A DNA stretch of 64,000 nt from an uncultured Lachnospiraceae bacterium (GCA_944383765.1 CALWQT010000004.1:62001-126000), one strand, 5' to 3'; numbered from the stretch's first letter, positions 1 through 7,592 are shown. Made by a program: numbers and translations. The notes: a model not told the origin generated them from the letters alone.

Positions 1-248
1 TGGCCAGGCTTCTGGGCATGCGTTATGTGATCGCGGTGGGAGCAGCAGTAGCCTGTTATCTGTTCCTTCCATTTTCCCAGGAGATCAGGGAAACGCTTAC
101 CATACTGATGCTGGCGCCGGTTTCCTCCATCTGTCCTGCTTTTACAGCAGGGATTGGCGGAGATGTGGGACTTTCCAGCGCGATGAATTCCATGTCGATC
201 GTAGTCAGTACCTGCCTGATGACAGCAGCCATGATATTGATATTATAA
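1..248 (+). CDS. AEC-family (auxin efflux carrier-like) transporter, C-terminal fragment
   Basis: The reading frame is open from the left edge (first full codon at 3) to a TAA at 246-248, so this is the 3' end of a gene that starts outside the window. The roughly 80 visible residues are very hydrophobic and form about two to three membrane spans, with a Pro-Val-Ser-Ser-Ile-Cys-Pro-Ala stretch followed by a polar segment and a last helix. This is how AEC permeases of organic acids and amino acids end. The family call is an inference from hydrophobicity and end pattern only; another secondary transporter is possible. The next gene begins 22 bases downstream, so the two may be cotranscribed. Confidence 0.5.
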   Translation, partial: ARLLGMRYVIAVGAAVACYLFLPFSQEIRETLTILMLAPVSSICPAFTAGIGGDVGLSSAMNSMSIVVSTCLMTAAMILIL

Positions 249-270
249 TTTGGAAGATAGGAGAAAACAG

Positions 271-1887
271 ATGAGAAGAAATACAAAGCGAGCAGCAGCT
301 CTTTTGGTGGCGGCAGGAATAACCTGTATGGCAGGAACTCCGCTTAGGGTGGAAGCGGCTGTAGAACGGCCCTCTTACTGGAAGGCAGCCACTTATTATT
401 CGGATGACTGGGTGTGTAATTTTTGGAATAGTGAAAGTTACGATATGGAGGAGGAACTGAGGCAGATTGCAGCCGATGGGTTTAACAGTATTATCCTTGT
501 GGTGCCATGGAAGGAATTTCAGCCGGAAACTCAGCCAGAGCAGGTGGAAAAATCAGATTATGCTTATGAAAAACTTGAACGGGTATTCCGGGAAGCGGAG
601 AAAAATGGGCTATGGGTGTTTTTAAGGGTAGGATACACCTGGGATTATACAGGAGAAGGCTTGGATGCAGGAAGATATGCAAAGCTGCTGTATGATGAAA
701 ATACCAGACAGATGTGGCTGGATTATGTAAGAGATCTTTATGCTGCCAGCAGTTCTCATGAAAATTTTGCAGGCGGTTTTCTGACATGGGAAGATTTCTG
801 GAATTTTCTTCAGGATACAGGAAATGGAGCCTATGAAGGACAGGCGGTGGAACTGGCAGAAAAGATTGGCTATCAGGAGTTCCTGCGTCAGAATTACAGT
901 TTGGAAGATCTGCAGAACGGATATGGGCTGGAGGCAAAAACTTACGAAGAAATCGGTCTGCCCCTTGCCACAGATCCTATGTTTTACACATTCTATCAGT
1001 TTTATGACCGGGTTCTAAATCAGATACTGGAAGAAAGCCAGACTGTGTTTCCGGGACTTTCCATGGAAGCCAGGCTGGACGTAGACCCGGTTCCGTCGGT
1101 CAGCGGCAGTCTGGTGGGCGCTTCCCATGAGACGACGTTTGGCTGTGGAAATGCAGATTATACAGCTGCCATGTACAGCATATATATGGGACAGAATGTG
1201 GAAGATGGGGATATTACCGCAGAAACGGCCCTTACAGCCATGGATAAAAATCTGTCTGATACATTGGGAAAGAACGGAGGGAAACCGTTATTTCTGGAAC
1301 AGTTCCTGTATTATGACAATACGCCTGAATTTTCTTACAATCCTAAGCTTCAGGAGGGGCAGTATCAGGCATTTTTCCAGGGAGCGGTTCCCATTCTGAA
1401 GGAAAAGACCGGTGGGTATGGGGTGTGGACTTACCGGAATTACGGAAACAACGCACTGTATAATTCCCAGTTTGGGTTGGGACAGGAAGGCTGGGAATTT
1501 TCCGGAAAGGCTTATGTGGATACGGAAGGAAACCATCAGGCGGTGATTCCGGCAGGAAGTTTTATTTCCCAGGACCTGGGAGGCAGGGCAGGGACTGTGA
1601 TCGGAAAAGCAATGACAGTGGAGTTTGATGCAGAGAGCAGCCAGGGAGCTCATGTGACCGTATCCTGTGGAGGAGAAAGCCGTACGGTTGAGATAAACGG
1701 AGAAAGCCAGGCCAAGATCCAGCTGGTTCCTTCGGGAAGTCAGCTGAAACTTTACAGCGACGGAGAGGTCACGGTTGATAATGTCAGGTTTTACAGTTGG
1801 GAGACAGATGGAAGGCTGTATGGAATGGATGGGACAGAACGGGACCTGATTCCTCTCATCAGGGAATTGAACGCCAGCCTTCCGTAA
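271..1887 (+). CDS. Secreted TIM-barrel glycoside hydrolase-like protein
   Basis: The 538-residue protein starts at the ATG at 271, with AGGAG at 259-263. An in-frame TTG at 250 is less likely. Residues 1-34 form a Sec signal peptide (RRNTKR, hydrophobic core, VEAA cleavage), so it is exported. The mature part begins with a tyrosine- and tryptophan-rich segment like the first barrel strand of clan GH-A enzymes. It has Glu174 in a Leu-Thr-Trp-Glu-Asp-Phe context and Glu343 in Leu-Phe-Leu-Glu-Gln-Phe, spaced like acid/base and nucleophile on strands 4 and 7. Glu266 is a third candidate. After about residue 395 there is a beta-rich module resembling a carbohydrate-binding domain. I do not recognise the exact family. 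A glycosidase acting on a host or cell-wall glycan is inferred, not shown. Confidence 0.55.
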   Translation: MRRNTKRAAALLVAAGITCMAGTPLRVEAAVERPSYWKAATYYSDDWVCNFWNSESYDMEEELRQIAADGFNSIILVVPWKEFQPETQPEQVEKSDYAYEKLERVFREAEKNGLWVFLRVGYTWDYTGEGLDAGRYAKLLYDENTRQMWLDYVRDLYAASSSHENFAGGFLTWEDFWNFLQDTGNGAYEGQAVELAEKIGYQEFLRQNYSLEDLQNGYGLEAKTYEEIGLPLATDPMFYTFYQFYDRVLNQILEESQTVFPGLSMEARLDVDPVPSVSGSLVGASHETTFGCGNADYTAAMYSIYMGQNVEDGDITAETALTAMDKNLSDTLGKNGGKPLFLEQFLYYDNTPEFSYNPKLQEGQYQAFFQGAVPILKEKTGGYGVWTYRNYGNNALYNSQFGLGQEGWEFSGKAYVDTEGNHQAVIPAGSFISQDLGGRAGTVIGKAMTVEFDAESSQGAHVTVSCGGESRTVEINGESQAKIQLVPSGSQLKLYSDGEVTVDNVRFYSWETDGRLYGMDGTERDLIPLIRELNASLP

Positions 1888-1907
1888 CGGCTTTTCTGGA
1901 AATATTC

Positions 1908-1936
1908 TTGACAAACAGAAAGACGGTAGATATAAT
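1908..1936 (+). promoter_or_regulatory. Promoter of the thrS T-box transcript
   Basis: A perfect sigma-A promoter: TTGACA at 1908-1913, a 17-base spacer, and TATAAT at 1931-1936. It lies 21 bases after the preceding stop codon and directly upstream of the T-box leader, so transcription should begin near 1943. Confidence 0.9.
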
Positions 1937-1942
1937 CAGAAG

Positions 1943-2192
1943 CGTATAGAGAAAAGCGAAGATGGGAAGAGTACAGGCTTACGGCCATACAGAGAGAAGC
2001 GCAGACTGGTGGAAGCGTTTTATGGAACGGAGACTGGAAGACCACCCCGGAGCGTCCCTTAATCGGGAACGGTGATTCCGTTATCATCATAAATGAAGCG
2101 GTCAGAAGATATATTTCTTCCGGCAATCTAGGGTGGAACCGCGATCAGTAAGATCGTCCCTTGTCACACAGCAGTGTGGCAGGGGATTTTTT
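1943..2192 (+). promoter_or_regulatory. T-box riboswitch (threonine), thrS leader
   Basis: The stretch between the promoter and thrS holds a T-box leader. The hallmark T-box sequence AGGGTGGAACCGCG is at 2130-2143. Upstream is a long Stem I region with an AGAGA-type bulge near 1991-1996 and a GGTGG distal-loop element near 2009-2013. By position relative to known leaders, the likely specifier is ACC at 2041-2043, a threonine codon followed by the usual purine and CCCCGGAGC. Uncharged tRNA-Thr would stabilise the antiterminator and allow read-through into thrS. The T-box call is firm; the exact specifier triplet is inferred. Confidence 0.92.
2157..2192 (+). terminator. T-box regulatory terminator
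   Basis: A 13-bp stem (2157-2169 with 2174-2186, tetraloop AGCA) is followed by six T residues. Its 5' arm overlaps the CGTCCC segment that would pair with the T-box sequence, so terminator and antiterminator are mutually exclusive. Confidence 0.9.
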
Positions 2193-2214
2193 ATTTTCAG
2201 AAAGGAGAATATAT

Positions 2215-4149
2215 ATGAATATTACACTGAAAGACGGATCTGTGAAAGCATATGACCAGCCAATGGCAGTGATTGATATTGCAAAAGATCTGAGCGAAGG
2301 CCTTGCACGCATTGCCTGTGCAGGAGAAGTAGATGGAGAAGTGGTGGATTTAAGAACGGTAGTAGACCATGATGCTCAGGTCAATATCCTGACGGCTAAT
2401 GATGAAGGAGGTCTTTCTACGCTGCGTCATACAGCCAGCCATGTAATGGCACAGGCAATCAAACGTCTGTATCCGAATACAAAGCTGGCAATCGGACCGT
2501 CCATCGCCGATGGATTTTATTACGATGTAGATCCGGAAACTTCTCTGACAGCAGAAGATATGGAAAAAATCGAAGCCGAGATGAAAAAGATTGTAAAAGA
2601 AGGACTTCCGATTGAACGGTTTACCCTTCCACGGGAAGAAGCCCTTGCTTTTATGAAGGAAAAAGAAGAACCTTATAAAGTAGAACTGATCGAAGACCTT
2701 CCGGAAGGAGAGGAAATCAGCTTTTACAGACAGGGTGAGTTTACTGACCTGTGCGCGGGACCTCATCTGATGAACACGAAAGATCTGGGAAAAGCGTATA
2801 AGCTGATGAGCCTGGCAGGTGCATACTGGAGAGGCAGTGAGAAAAATAAAATGCTTACCCGTGTATATGCTACCGCATTTGGAAAGAAAGCAGAACTGGA
2901 TGCTTATATTACCATGATGGAAGAGGCAAAGAAACGTGACCACAGAAAGATCGGAAAAGAGCTGGGACTGTTCATGATGCATGAAGCCGGTCCGGGATTT
3001 CCGTTCTTCCTTCCGAAAGGAATGGTACTGAAAAACACACTGCTGGATTACTGGAGAGAGATCCATAAAAAAGCCGGGTATGTGGAAATTTCCACCCCAG
3101 TCATTTTGAATCGCAGCCTGTGGGAAACATCCGGTCACTGGGACCACTATAAAGACAATATGTATACCACAGTCATTGATGAGGAAGATTATGCCATCAA
3201 GCCGATGAACTGTCCGGGAGGCGTCCTTGTCTATGCTTCAGAGCCACGTTCTTACCGTGACCTGCCTCTGCGTATGGGAGAACTGGGACTGGTTCACCGT
3301 CATGAGAAGTCAGGACAGCTCCACGGACTGATGCGAGTACGCTGCTTTACCCAGGACGATGCCCACATTTTCATGACACCGGAACAGATCAAAGAGGAGA
3401 TCAAAGGTGTGGCAAATCTGATCAATCAGGTATATTCCCTGTTTGGCTTTAAATACCATGTGGAATTGTCCACCCGCCCGGAAGACAGCATGGGAAGTGA
3501 TGAAGACTGGGAAGTAGCAACAGACGGTCTGAGAAGTGCCCTGGATGAACTGGGACTTCCTTATGTGGTGAACGAAGGAGACGGAGCTTTCTATGGACCG
3601 AAGATCGACTTCCATCTGGAGGACTGCATTGGAAGAACCTGGCAGTGCGGAACCATTCAGCTGGATTTCCAGCTTCCTCAGAGATTTGAACTGGAATACA
3701 CGGGAGCTGATGGGGAGAAGCACAGACCCATCATGATCCACCGTGTGGTATTTGGTTCTATTGAGCGTTTTATCGGAATTCTGATCGAGCATTTTGCAGG
3801 TGCATTCCCAACCTGGCTGGCTCCGGTACAGGTAAAAGTTTTGCCGATTTCCGATAAGTATGGCGATTATGCAGCAAAAGTGGCGGCAAAGCTGGCAGAG
3901 GCGAATATCCGGGCTGAAGTAGATACCCGTTCCGAGAAGATCGGATATAAGATCCGTGAAGCTCAGATGATGAAGATTCCGTATATGCTGGTGGTAGGAC
4001 AGAAAGAGGAAGAAGAAGGTACGGTATCTGTAAGAAGCCGTTTTGCCGGAGATGAAGGAAGCTCTTCCCTGGAAGCATTTATGGAAAAAATCGGAAAAGA
4101 AATTGGGGCAAGAGAAATGAGAAAAGCAGAACCTGCAGAAGAAAAATAA
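2215..4149 (+). CDS. thrS: Threonine--tRNA ligase
   Basis: The 644-residue cytoplasmic class II synthetase charges tRNA-Thr. The start is the ATG at 2215, seven bases after AAAGGAG; the in-frame extension to 2161 lies inside the terminator and is not used. It has a TGS domain (1-60), the editing/SAD domain with HxxxH at 72-76 and Cys180/His184 as the second half of the zinc-like editing site, a catalytic core from about 240 to 530 (Met-Asn-Cys-Pro-Gly-Gly motif, GRTWQCGTIQ segment, motif 3 near the Ile-His-Arg), and a C-terminal anticodon-binding domain. Length is normal for bacteria. Expression is controlled by the T-box upstream, so it responds to threonyl-tRNA charging. It appears to be monocistronic or weakly linked to the DUF1540 gene after it. 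Confidence 0.98.
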   Translation: MNITLKDGSVKAYDQPMAVIDIAKDLSEGLARIACAGEVDGEVVDLRTVVDHDAQVNILTANDEGGLSTLRHTASHVMAQAIKRLYPNTKLAIGPSIADGFYYDVDPETSLTAEDMEKIEAEMKKIVKEGLPIERFTLPREEALAFMKEKEEPYKVELIEDLPEGEEISFYRQGEFTDLCAGPHLMNTKDLGKAYKLMSLAGAYWRGSEKNKMLTRVYATAFGKKAELDAYITMMEEAKKRDHRKIGKELGLFMMHEAGPGFPFFLPKGMVLKNTLLDYWREIHKKAGYVEISTPVILNRSLWETSGHWDHYKDNMYTTVIDEEDYAIKPMNCPGGVLVYASEPRSYRDLPLRMGELGLVHRHEKSGQLHGLMRVRCFTQDDAHIFMTPEQIKEEIKGVANLINQVYSLFGFKYHVELSTRPEDSMGSDEDWEVATDGLRSALDELGLPYVVNEGDGAFYGPKIDFHLEDCIGRTWQCGTIQLDFQLPQRFELEYTGADGEKHRPIMIHRVVFGSIERFIGILIEHFAGAFPTWLAPVQVKVLPISDKYGDYAAKVAAKLAEANIRAEVDTRSEKIGYKIREAQMMKIPYMLVVGQKEEEEGTVSVRSRFAGDEGSSSLEAFMEKIGKEIGAREMRKAEPAEEK

Positions 4150-4233
4150 AAGATTGCAGGGATAAAGTCCGCTTTTTTGAGCACACTAAGAATGTTTCTG
4201 AAATATTATCCATCGTGGAAGGAGGAGTGTGCC

Positions 4234-4548
4234 ATGACAAAGCTGGACTGTAATGTGACAAGCTGTATGCACAACGCGGATAACTGCTGCTGCAAAAGGA
4301 ATATTGTAGTAGAAGGGCAGGCGGCTAATAAAAGCTGTGATACCTGCTGCGGAAGCTTCAATGAAAATAAGGACAATTCCTTTACCAATCTGTTCAAGTC
4401 TCCGGAGAGCAAGCTGGAGGTAGAATGCGAGGCTGAAAACTGTATTTATAATACAGCGAAGAAATGTACGGCAGAGCGGGTTGGAATCACCGGAATGGGT
4501 GCCAGCAAAGCAGTAGAAACGGAGTGCTCTACATTCAGGGCAAAATAA
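4234..4548 (+). CDS. DUF1540 domain protein (Cys-rich, two modules)
   Basis: The 104-residue protein starts at the ATG at 4234, six bases after GGAGGAG; a longer frame from 4177 has no ribosome site. It contains two copies of a short Cys-rich module (Cys-x4-Cys-Met-His near residue 5, Cys-x3-Cys-Ile-Tyr-Asn near residue 70), each ending in a Cys-x2-Cys or Cys-x2-Phe. The pattern suggests metal binding and matches DUF1540, widespread in Clostridia and of unknown function. It lies between thrS and a strong terminator, 84 bases after thrS. A role cannot be assigned from sequence. Confidence 0.85.
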   Translation: MTKLDCNVTSCMHNADNCCCKRNIVVEGQAANKSCDTCCGSFNENKDNSFTNLFKSPESKLEVECEAENCIYNTAKKCTAERVGITGMGASKAVETECSTFRAK

Positions 4549-4555
4549 GGCAGGA

Positions 4556-4584
4556 CCGCGGGGGAAAAATTCCTCCGCGGTTTT
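4556..4584 (+). terminator. Rho-independent terminator after the DUF1540 gene
   Basis: An 11-bp GC-rich stem (CCGCGGGGGAA paired with TTCCTCCGCGG) is followed by TTTT. It separates the thrS unit from the infC operon. Confidence 0.85.
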
Positions 4585-4595
4585 GAATAAAAATG

Positions 4596-4624
4596 TTGAC
4601 AAATAAAAAGGTCTGTGGTAATAT
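4596..4624 (+). promoter_or_regulatory. Promoter of the infC-rpmI-rplT operon
   Basis: TTGACA at 4596-4601, a 17-base spacer, and TAATAT at 4619-4624. It sits immediately after the terminator of the previous unit and about 190 bases before infC, leaving room for a structured leader. Confidence 0.8.
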
Positions 4625-4630
4625 ACATAA

Positions 4631-4800
4631 AGTTGTGAGAACAACTGACAGGAAAGCAGGTATCCGCCTCACCCTGGCACGAGTCAGTGACCTGGGTTTA
4701 TATGGAAAAGAACTGGGGAAATGGGAACGTTCTTTTAATTTGAATGTGGCGGATAGAATCAGGTTGTTCTATCTGTTTTTTTGTTTATTTCACTTTGGAG
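4631..4800 (+). ncRNA. infC leader, probable L20 autoregulatory leader
   Basis: About 170 untranslated bases separate promoter and infC. They include GC-rich pairing segments (GGTATCCGCC, CCTGG with CCTGGG) and end in an intrinsic terminator at 4749-4782. Position and architecture match the L20 leader of Firmicutes, in which ribosomal protein L20 binds the leader and provokes premature termination of infC-rpmI-rplT. The regulator identity is inferred from the family and from rplT being in the operon. Confidence 0.65.
4749..4782 (+). terminator. Attenuator in the infC leader
   Basis: A 10-bp hairpin (GCGGATAGAA with TTCTATCTGT, 8-base loop) is followed by seven T residues. It lies inside the leader, before the infC ribosome site, so it is a conditional terminator. 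Confidence 0.8.
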
Positions 4801-4810
4801 GTGCACGGCT

Positions 4811-5317
4811 ATTAGCGATTTAATGATTAACGAGCAGATTCGTGACAAGGAAGTCAGGCTGATTGGAGAAAATGGGGAGCAGCTTGGGATCATGTCGGCA
4901 AAAGAAGCTTACAAAATGGCTCAGGAAGCAGAATTGGACCTGGTGAAGATTGCTCCGACAGCAAAGCCGCCAGTATGCAAGATTATCGATTACGGTAAGT
5001 ATTGCTATGAGATGGCTAGAAAAGAAAAAGAGGCAAAGAAAAAACAGAAAGTGATTGAGGTGAAGGAAATCCGTCTGTCACCCAACATTGATACCAATGA
5101 TCTGAATACAAAAACCGGCGCTGCCAGGAAGTTTCTGGAGAAGGGCAATAAGGTGAAGGTCACTCTGCGGTTCAGAGGCCGTGAGATGGCTCATATGGCA
5201 AAGTCCAAGTATATTCTGGATGATTTTGCAGAGAGTCTGTCAGACATTGCCGTTATCGACAAGCCGTCCAAAGTAGAAGGCAGAAGCATGGTTATGTTTT
5301 TAACTGCAAAACGTTAA
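4811..5317 (+). CDS. infC: Translation initiation factor IF-3, ATT start codon
   Basis: IF-3 binds the 30S subunit and controls start-codon selection. The protein is about 168 residues: an N-terminal domain ([13 protein letters not shown]), a lysine-rich linker (residues 70-85) and a C-terminal domain with the conserved [14 protein letters not shown]. Start choice: GGAGGTG at 4797-4803 is seven bases from ATT at 4811, whereas the first in-frame ATG (4823) is 19 bases away. The ATT start is therefore preferred. This fits the known use of ATT or other weak starts in infC for autoregulation, because IF-3 discriminates against them. It is the first gene of infC-rpmI-rplT. Confidence 0.96.
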   Translation: MSDLMINEQIRDKEVRLIGENGEQLGIMSAKEAYKMAQEAELDLVKIAPTAKPPVCKIIDYGKYCYEMARKEKEAKKKQKVIEVKEIRLSPNIDTNDLNTKTGAARKFLEKGNKVKVTLRFRGREMAHMAKSKYILDDFAESLSDIAVIDKPSKVEGRSMVMFLTAKR

Positions 5318-5345
5318 AATAGACAAATTCAAGGAGGAAAATACA

Positions 5346-5543
5346 ATGCCTAAATTAAAAACAAGCAGAGCAGCAGCTAAGCGTTTCAAAAAGACAGGAA
5401 CAGGAAAGTTGGTAAGAAATAAGGCGTATAAGTCTCACATCTTAACTAAGAAATCCACAAAGAGAAAAAGAAATCTTAGAAAAGATATTATTACCGACGC
5501 TACCAATGCAAAGGTAATGAAGAAGATTTTACCGTATCTGTAA
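5346..5543 (+). CDS. rpmI: 50S ribosomal protein L35 (bL35)
   Basis: The 65-residue, very basic ribosomal protein begins [10 protein letters not shown], the conserved L35 start, and ends in Lys-Lys-Ile-Leu-Pro-Tyr. AAGGAGG lies upstream at about 5331. It is the middle gene of infC-rpmI-rplT, 28 bases after infC. Length and composition are normal. Confidence 0.98.
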   Translation: MPKLKTSRAAAKRFKKTGTGKLVRNKAYKSHILTKKSTKRKRNLRKDIITDATNAKVMKKILPYL

Positions 5544-5576
5544 GGATTTTTGAATTAAGAAGGAGGAAATTGACCG

Positions 5577-5933
5577 ATGGCAAGAGTAAAAGGCGGTTTA
5601 AACGCAAAAAAGAGACATAACAGAGTCCTGAAAATGGCTAAGGGTTACAGAGGAGCCCGTTCCAAACAGTATAGAATTGCAAAACAGTCTGTAATGAGAG
5701 CACTTACCAGCTCCTATGCAGGACGTAAAGAGAGAAAGAGACAGTTCAGACAGCTGTGGATCGCTCGTATCAATGCAGCTGCAAGAATCAACGGGCTGTC
5801 CTACAGCAAGTTCATGTACGGCTTAAAGCTGGCTGGCGTTGAGATGAACAGAAAGATTCTTTCTGATATGGCTATCAACGATGCAGAAGGCTTTGCAAAA
5901 CTGGCTGAACTGGCAAAATCCAAATTAGCATAA
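5577..5933 (+). CDS. rplT: 50S ribosomal protein L20 (bL20)
   Basis: The 118-residue 50S assembly protein has the canonical start [16 protein letters not shown] and a long basic N-terminal extension followed by the globular domain. In Firmicutes L20 also acts as repressor of its own operon by binding the infC leader; the leader and attenuator at 4631-4800 fit this. A strong GC-rich terminator follows 18 bases after the stop. Confidence 0.98.
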   Translation: MARVKGGLNAKKRHNRVLKMAKGYRGARSKQYRIAKQSVMRALTSSYAGRKERKRQFRQLWIARINAAARINGLSYSKFMYGLKLAGVEMNRKILSDMAINDAEGFAKLAELAKSKLA

Positions 5934-5951
5934 GAAGATATTTATATGAAA

Positions 5952-5988
5952 CAGGCGCCGCCGGAAGAATTCCGGCGGCGCCTGTTTT
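5952..5988 (+). terminator. Terminator of infC-rpmI-rplT
   Basis: A perfect 15-bp stem (CAGGCGCCGCCGGAA with its complement, 3-base loop) is followed by TTTT. It can serve both strands, because the 84-residue minus-strand gene also ends nearby. Confidence 0.9.
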
Positions 5989-6019
5989 GTATCATCAGGT
6001 CTTGAATGGATGCAGGAAA

Positions 6020-6274
6020 TCAGAAAAAGAAACCGGCAGCTTCCCGCGCCCTTTCGTAATCAATTTCGTCCACAAAGATGCAATAATGCTGCCTGTGATC
6101 ATCAGATAGCCCTGATGAAGGGCGTCCAAGGGTAAACAAAGAGGCCAGCATTTGAAAGATTCCGTTTTCTGTCTGACATTCCGTGTCATACTGGATATTC
6201 CGGCTTTTCAGGCAGTTCTGGATCTTTAAGAAGGTATCCAGGGAATCACCCTGGTAAAGACTGATTTTTTTCAT
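6020..6274 (-). CDS. Small uncharacterised protein (84 aa)
   Basis: I do not recognise this protein. The minus-strand frame has a good ribosome site (GGAGGAAGTG) directly before its ATG and a near-consensus promoter upstream, so it is very likely real. The protein begins Met-Lys-Lys-Ile-Ser-Leu-Tyr-Gln-Gly-Asp-Ser, has an amphipathic helix, then a Tyr-Cys-Ile-Phe-Val strand near the end. This is weakly like DUF2007-type ferredoxin-fold proteins. There are no signal peptide or membrane spans. It is transcribed divergently from the XRE/membrane protein cassette. Confidence 0.7.
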   Translation of the reverse strand: MKKISLYQGDSLDTFLKIQNCLKSRNIQYDTECQTENGIFQMLASLFTLGRPSSGLSDDHRQHYCIFVDEIDYERAREAAGFFF

Positions 6275-6312
6275 TCACTTCCTCCGTTATCAGAAACGTT
6301 CCCTTTACGTCG

Positions 6313-6341
6313 ATTATAGCACAGAACGATAAGGCTGACAA
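6313..6341 (-). promoter_or_regulatory. Promoter of the 84-aa minus-strand gene
   Basis: Read on the minus strand: TTGTCA (6336-6341), a 17-base spacer, and TATAAT (6313-6318), followed by the ATG 39 bases on. It is back to back with the XRE-gene promoter. Confidence 0.7.
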
Positions 6342-6350
6342 GAAATTGAT

Positions 6351-6392
6351 TTGCAAAGTTGACTTGACATTTTTTGCAAAGTTTACTATACT
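6351..6392 (+). promoter_or_regulatory. XRE cassette promoter with tandem operator repeats
   Basis: The promoter is TTGACA at 6364-6369, a 17-base spacer, and TATACT at 6387-6392. A 13-base direct repeat, TTGCAAAGTTGAC at 6351-6363 and TTGCAAAGTTTAC at 6374-6386, brackets the -35 element with a 23-base period, about two helical turns. Such spacing suits two dimers on the same face. The likely binder is the XRE protein encoded just downstream, giving autorepression. The repeat is seen; the binder is inferred. Confidence 0.75.
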
Positions 6393-6427
6393 AAAAGCAG
6401 AAACATTACTGGGAAAGAAGGAGTCAG

Positions 6428-6628
6428 GTGAGAACAAAAATACAGGAACTGAGAAAGGCGAGAAAGATGTCTCAGGAGGAACTGGCATCAGCAGTAGGGG
6501 TGACAAGGCAGACGATTACGTCCCTGGAGTGTGGGAAGTATGTGGCATCCCTTCCTCTGGCACACCGGATCGCAGTGTTTTTCGGAATGTCAATTGAAGA
6601 AATTTTTCTTTTTGAGGAGGAAGAATGA
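6428..6628 (+). CDS. XRE-family helix-turn-helix regulator (66 aa)
   Basis: A single-domain DNA-binding protein. The helix-turn-helix covers residues 6-55 (QELRKARKMSQEELASAVGV, then TRQTITSLE as recognition helix). The start is GTG at 6428, close behind AAGGAG. The gene overlaps the following membrane-protein gene by four bases (ATGA), which indicates translational coupling. Compact XRE plus membrane protein pairs of this kind are common in Firmicutes. The regulator probably controls the cassette through the tandem repeats in its promoter; the signal sensed is unknown. Confidence 0.9.
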   Translation: MRTKIQELRKARKMSQEELASAVGVTRQTITSLECGKYVASLPLAHRIAVFFGMSIEEIFLFEEEE

Positions 6629-7092
6629 TGAGAGAATGGATAAAAGCTATGACAGGCGGAGATTATGATTATAGAAAGATGGTGGAAAGCAGATGCTTTC
6701 TGGGGAAAGTTTATCTGTGCCTGGGACTTGCGGTGGCGGCTGCAGCTGCATGGAGACTGACAGTGTCAGATGTATGGATCAGCCAGTTTTATCTGTATAC
6801 CGGTCTGGGGCTTGCAGGGAGTGGAGTAGCGGTTGTAAGAAGAAACAGGAAACTTCTGGCTTCCGGAGAACAAATGACGAGGATGGAAATCCGGGAAAAA
6901 GATGAGAGAAACAGGCAGATCGGGACCAGGTCATGGGCGATGGCAGGATATACCATGCTGTTTTTGCTGTATGGGGGAGCATTTTTGGCAGCATCTGTCA
7001 GTGAGGTACTGGCTTTTGCCATCCTGATGGTGGAGATTCTGATGATCTTCCTGGTGATTTTGTTCCAGTTTATGTTCCGCAGGCTGCTTTAG
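6625..7092 (+). CDS. Small membrane protein paired with the XRE regulator
   Basis: The 155-residue protein has about four hydrophobic segments (near 28-45, 52-70, 105-123 and 130-150) and a charged middle loop with the MEIREKDERN stretch. It starts at 6625 or at the adjacent ATG 6628, overlapping the XRE gene. The charged Arg-Glu-Lys-Asp-Glu-Arg-Asn motif before a hydrophobic hairpin resembles DUF-type membrane proteins that accompany XRE regulators in Clostridia. No enzyme motif is visible. Function unknown; a membrane-associated partner or sensor is a guess from context. Confidence 0.8.
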   Translation: MMREWIKAMTGGDYDYRKMVESRCFLGKVYLCLGLAVAAAAAWRLTVSDVWISQFYLYTGLGLAGSGVAVVRRNRKLLASGEQMTRMEIREKDERNRQIGTRSWAMAGYTMLFLLYGGAFLAASVSEVLAFAILMVEILMIFLVILFQFMFRRLL

Positions 7093-7124
7093 ACAGGTGA
7101 GAAAAGGAAATACAGGAGGAAAAC

Positions 7125-7592
7125 ATGGAAGAGAAACAGATTGAAGAAATCTTAAAACATTACAGTGGAAAAGGAACCCTGCCTCAGGAAGAGATTGTGG
7201 AAATGCTCCGGGAAATCCAGGAGACGCTTGGCTGTATTCCGGATGATGTGAGAGAGAGGGCAGCACAGGCGGCTCAGGTGAAACCTTCCGTAGTGGAACT
7301 GATCATGAAATGGTATCCCAGCCTGAAACGGGCTCCTTACCGTCACAGAATCCTGGTATGCTGTGGAAAAAGCTGCGGAGGCAGGGGAATAGAAAACTAT
7401 GATTGGCTGAAACGGGAACTGCAGGTGGGGAATGACGGGATTTCGGCGGATGGGACAATCAAAGTAGAAACCATTCATTGTCTGAAACAGTGTAAATATG
7501 GTCCTAATGTGATGATAGACGGGAAGATCCACCAGGCAGTTACGAAAGAAAAACTGAAAAAATTAATAACGGAAATCAGAGGGATTGCATAA
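7125..7592 (+). CDS. NuoE/HymA-like [2Fe-2S] thioredoxin-fold protein
   Basis: The 155-residue protein has the NuoE architecture: an N-terminal helical bundle (residues 1-75) and a thioredoxin-like [2Fe-2S] domain. The four cluster cysteines are visible as Cys-x4-Cys (in VCCGKSCGG) and Cys-x3-Cys (in HCLKQCKYGPN). NuoE proteins normally work with a NuoF flavoprotein in NADH-oxidising complexes or bifurcating hydrogenases. Here neither neighbour is a NuoF or hydrogenase gene, so it is an orphan subunit that would pair with a partner elsewhere. The ribosome site AGGAGG precedes the ATG. It stands 32 bases after the XRE cassette, possibly by read-through. Confidence 0.85.
   Translation: MEEKQIEEILKHYSGKGTLPQEEIVEMLREIQETLGCIPDDVRERAAQAAQVKPSVVELIMKWYPSLKRAPYRHRILVCCGKSCGGRGIENYDWLKRELQVGNDGISADGTIKVETIHCLKQCKYGPNVMIDGKIHQAVTKEKLKKLITEIRGIA

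Noticed and set aside
2161..2214. N-terminal extension of thrS to 2161
   Set aside because: It would place coding sequence inside the T-box terminator, and the AAAGGAG site fits ATG 2215.
2350..3147. Open frame of 265 codons opposite thrS
   Set aside because: It lies wholly inside a well-supported gene, has no conserved motifs and no promoter.
6351..6386. Start of a CRISPR array
   Set aside because: There are only two copies of a 13-base repeat, with a 10-base gap, overlapping a promoter; this is an operator.
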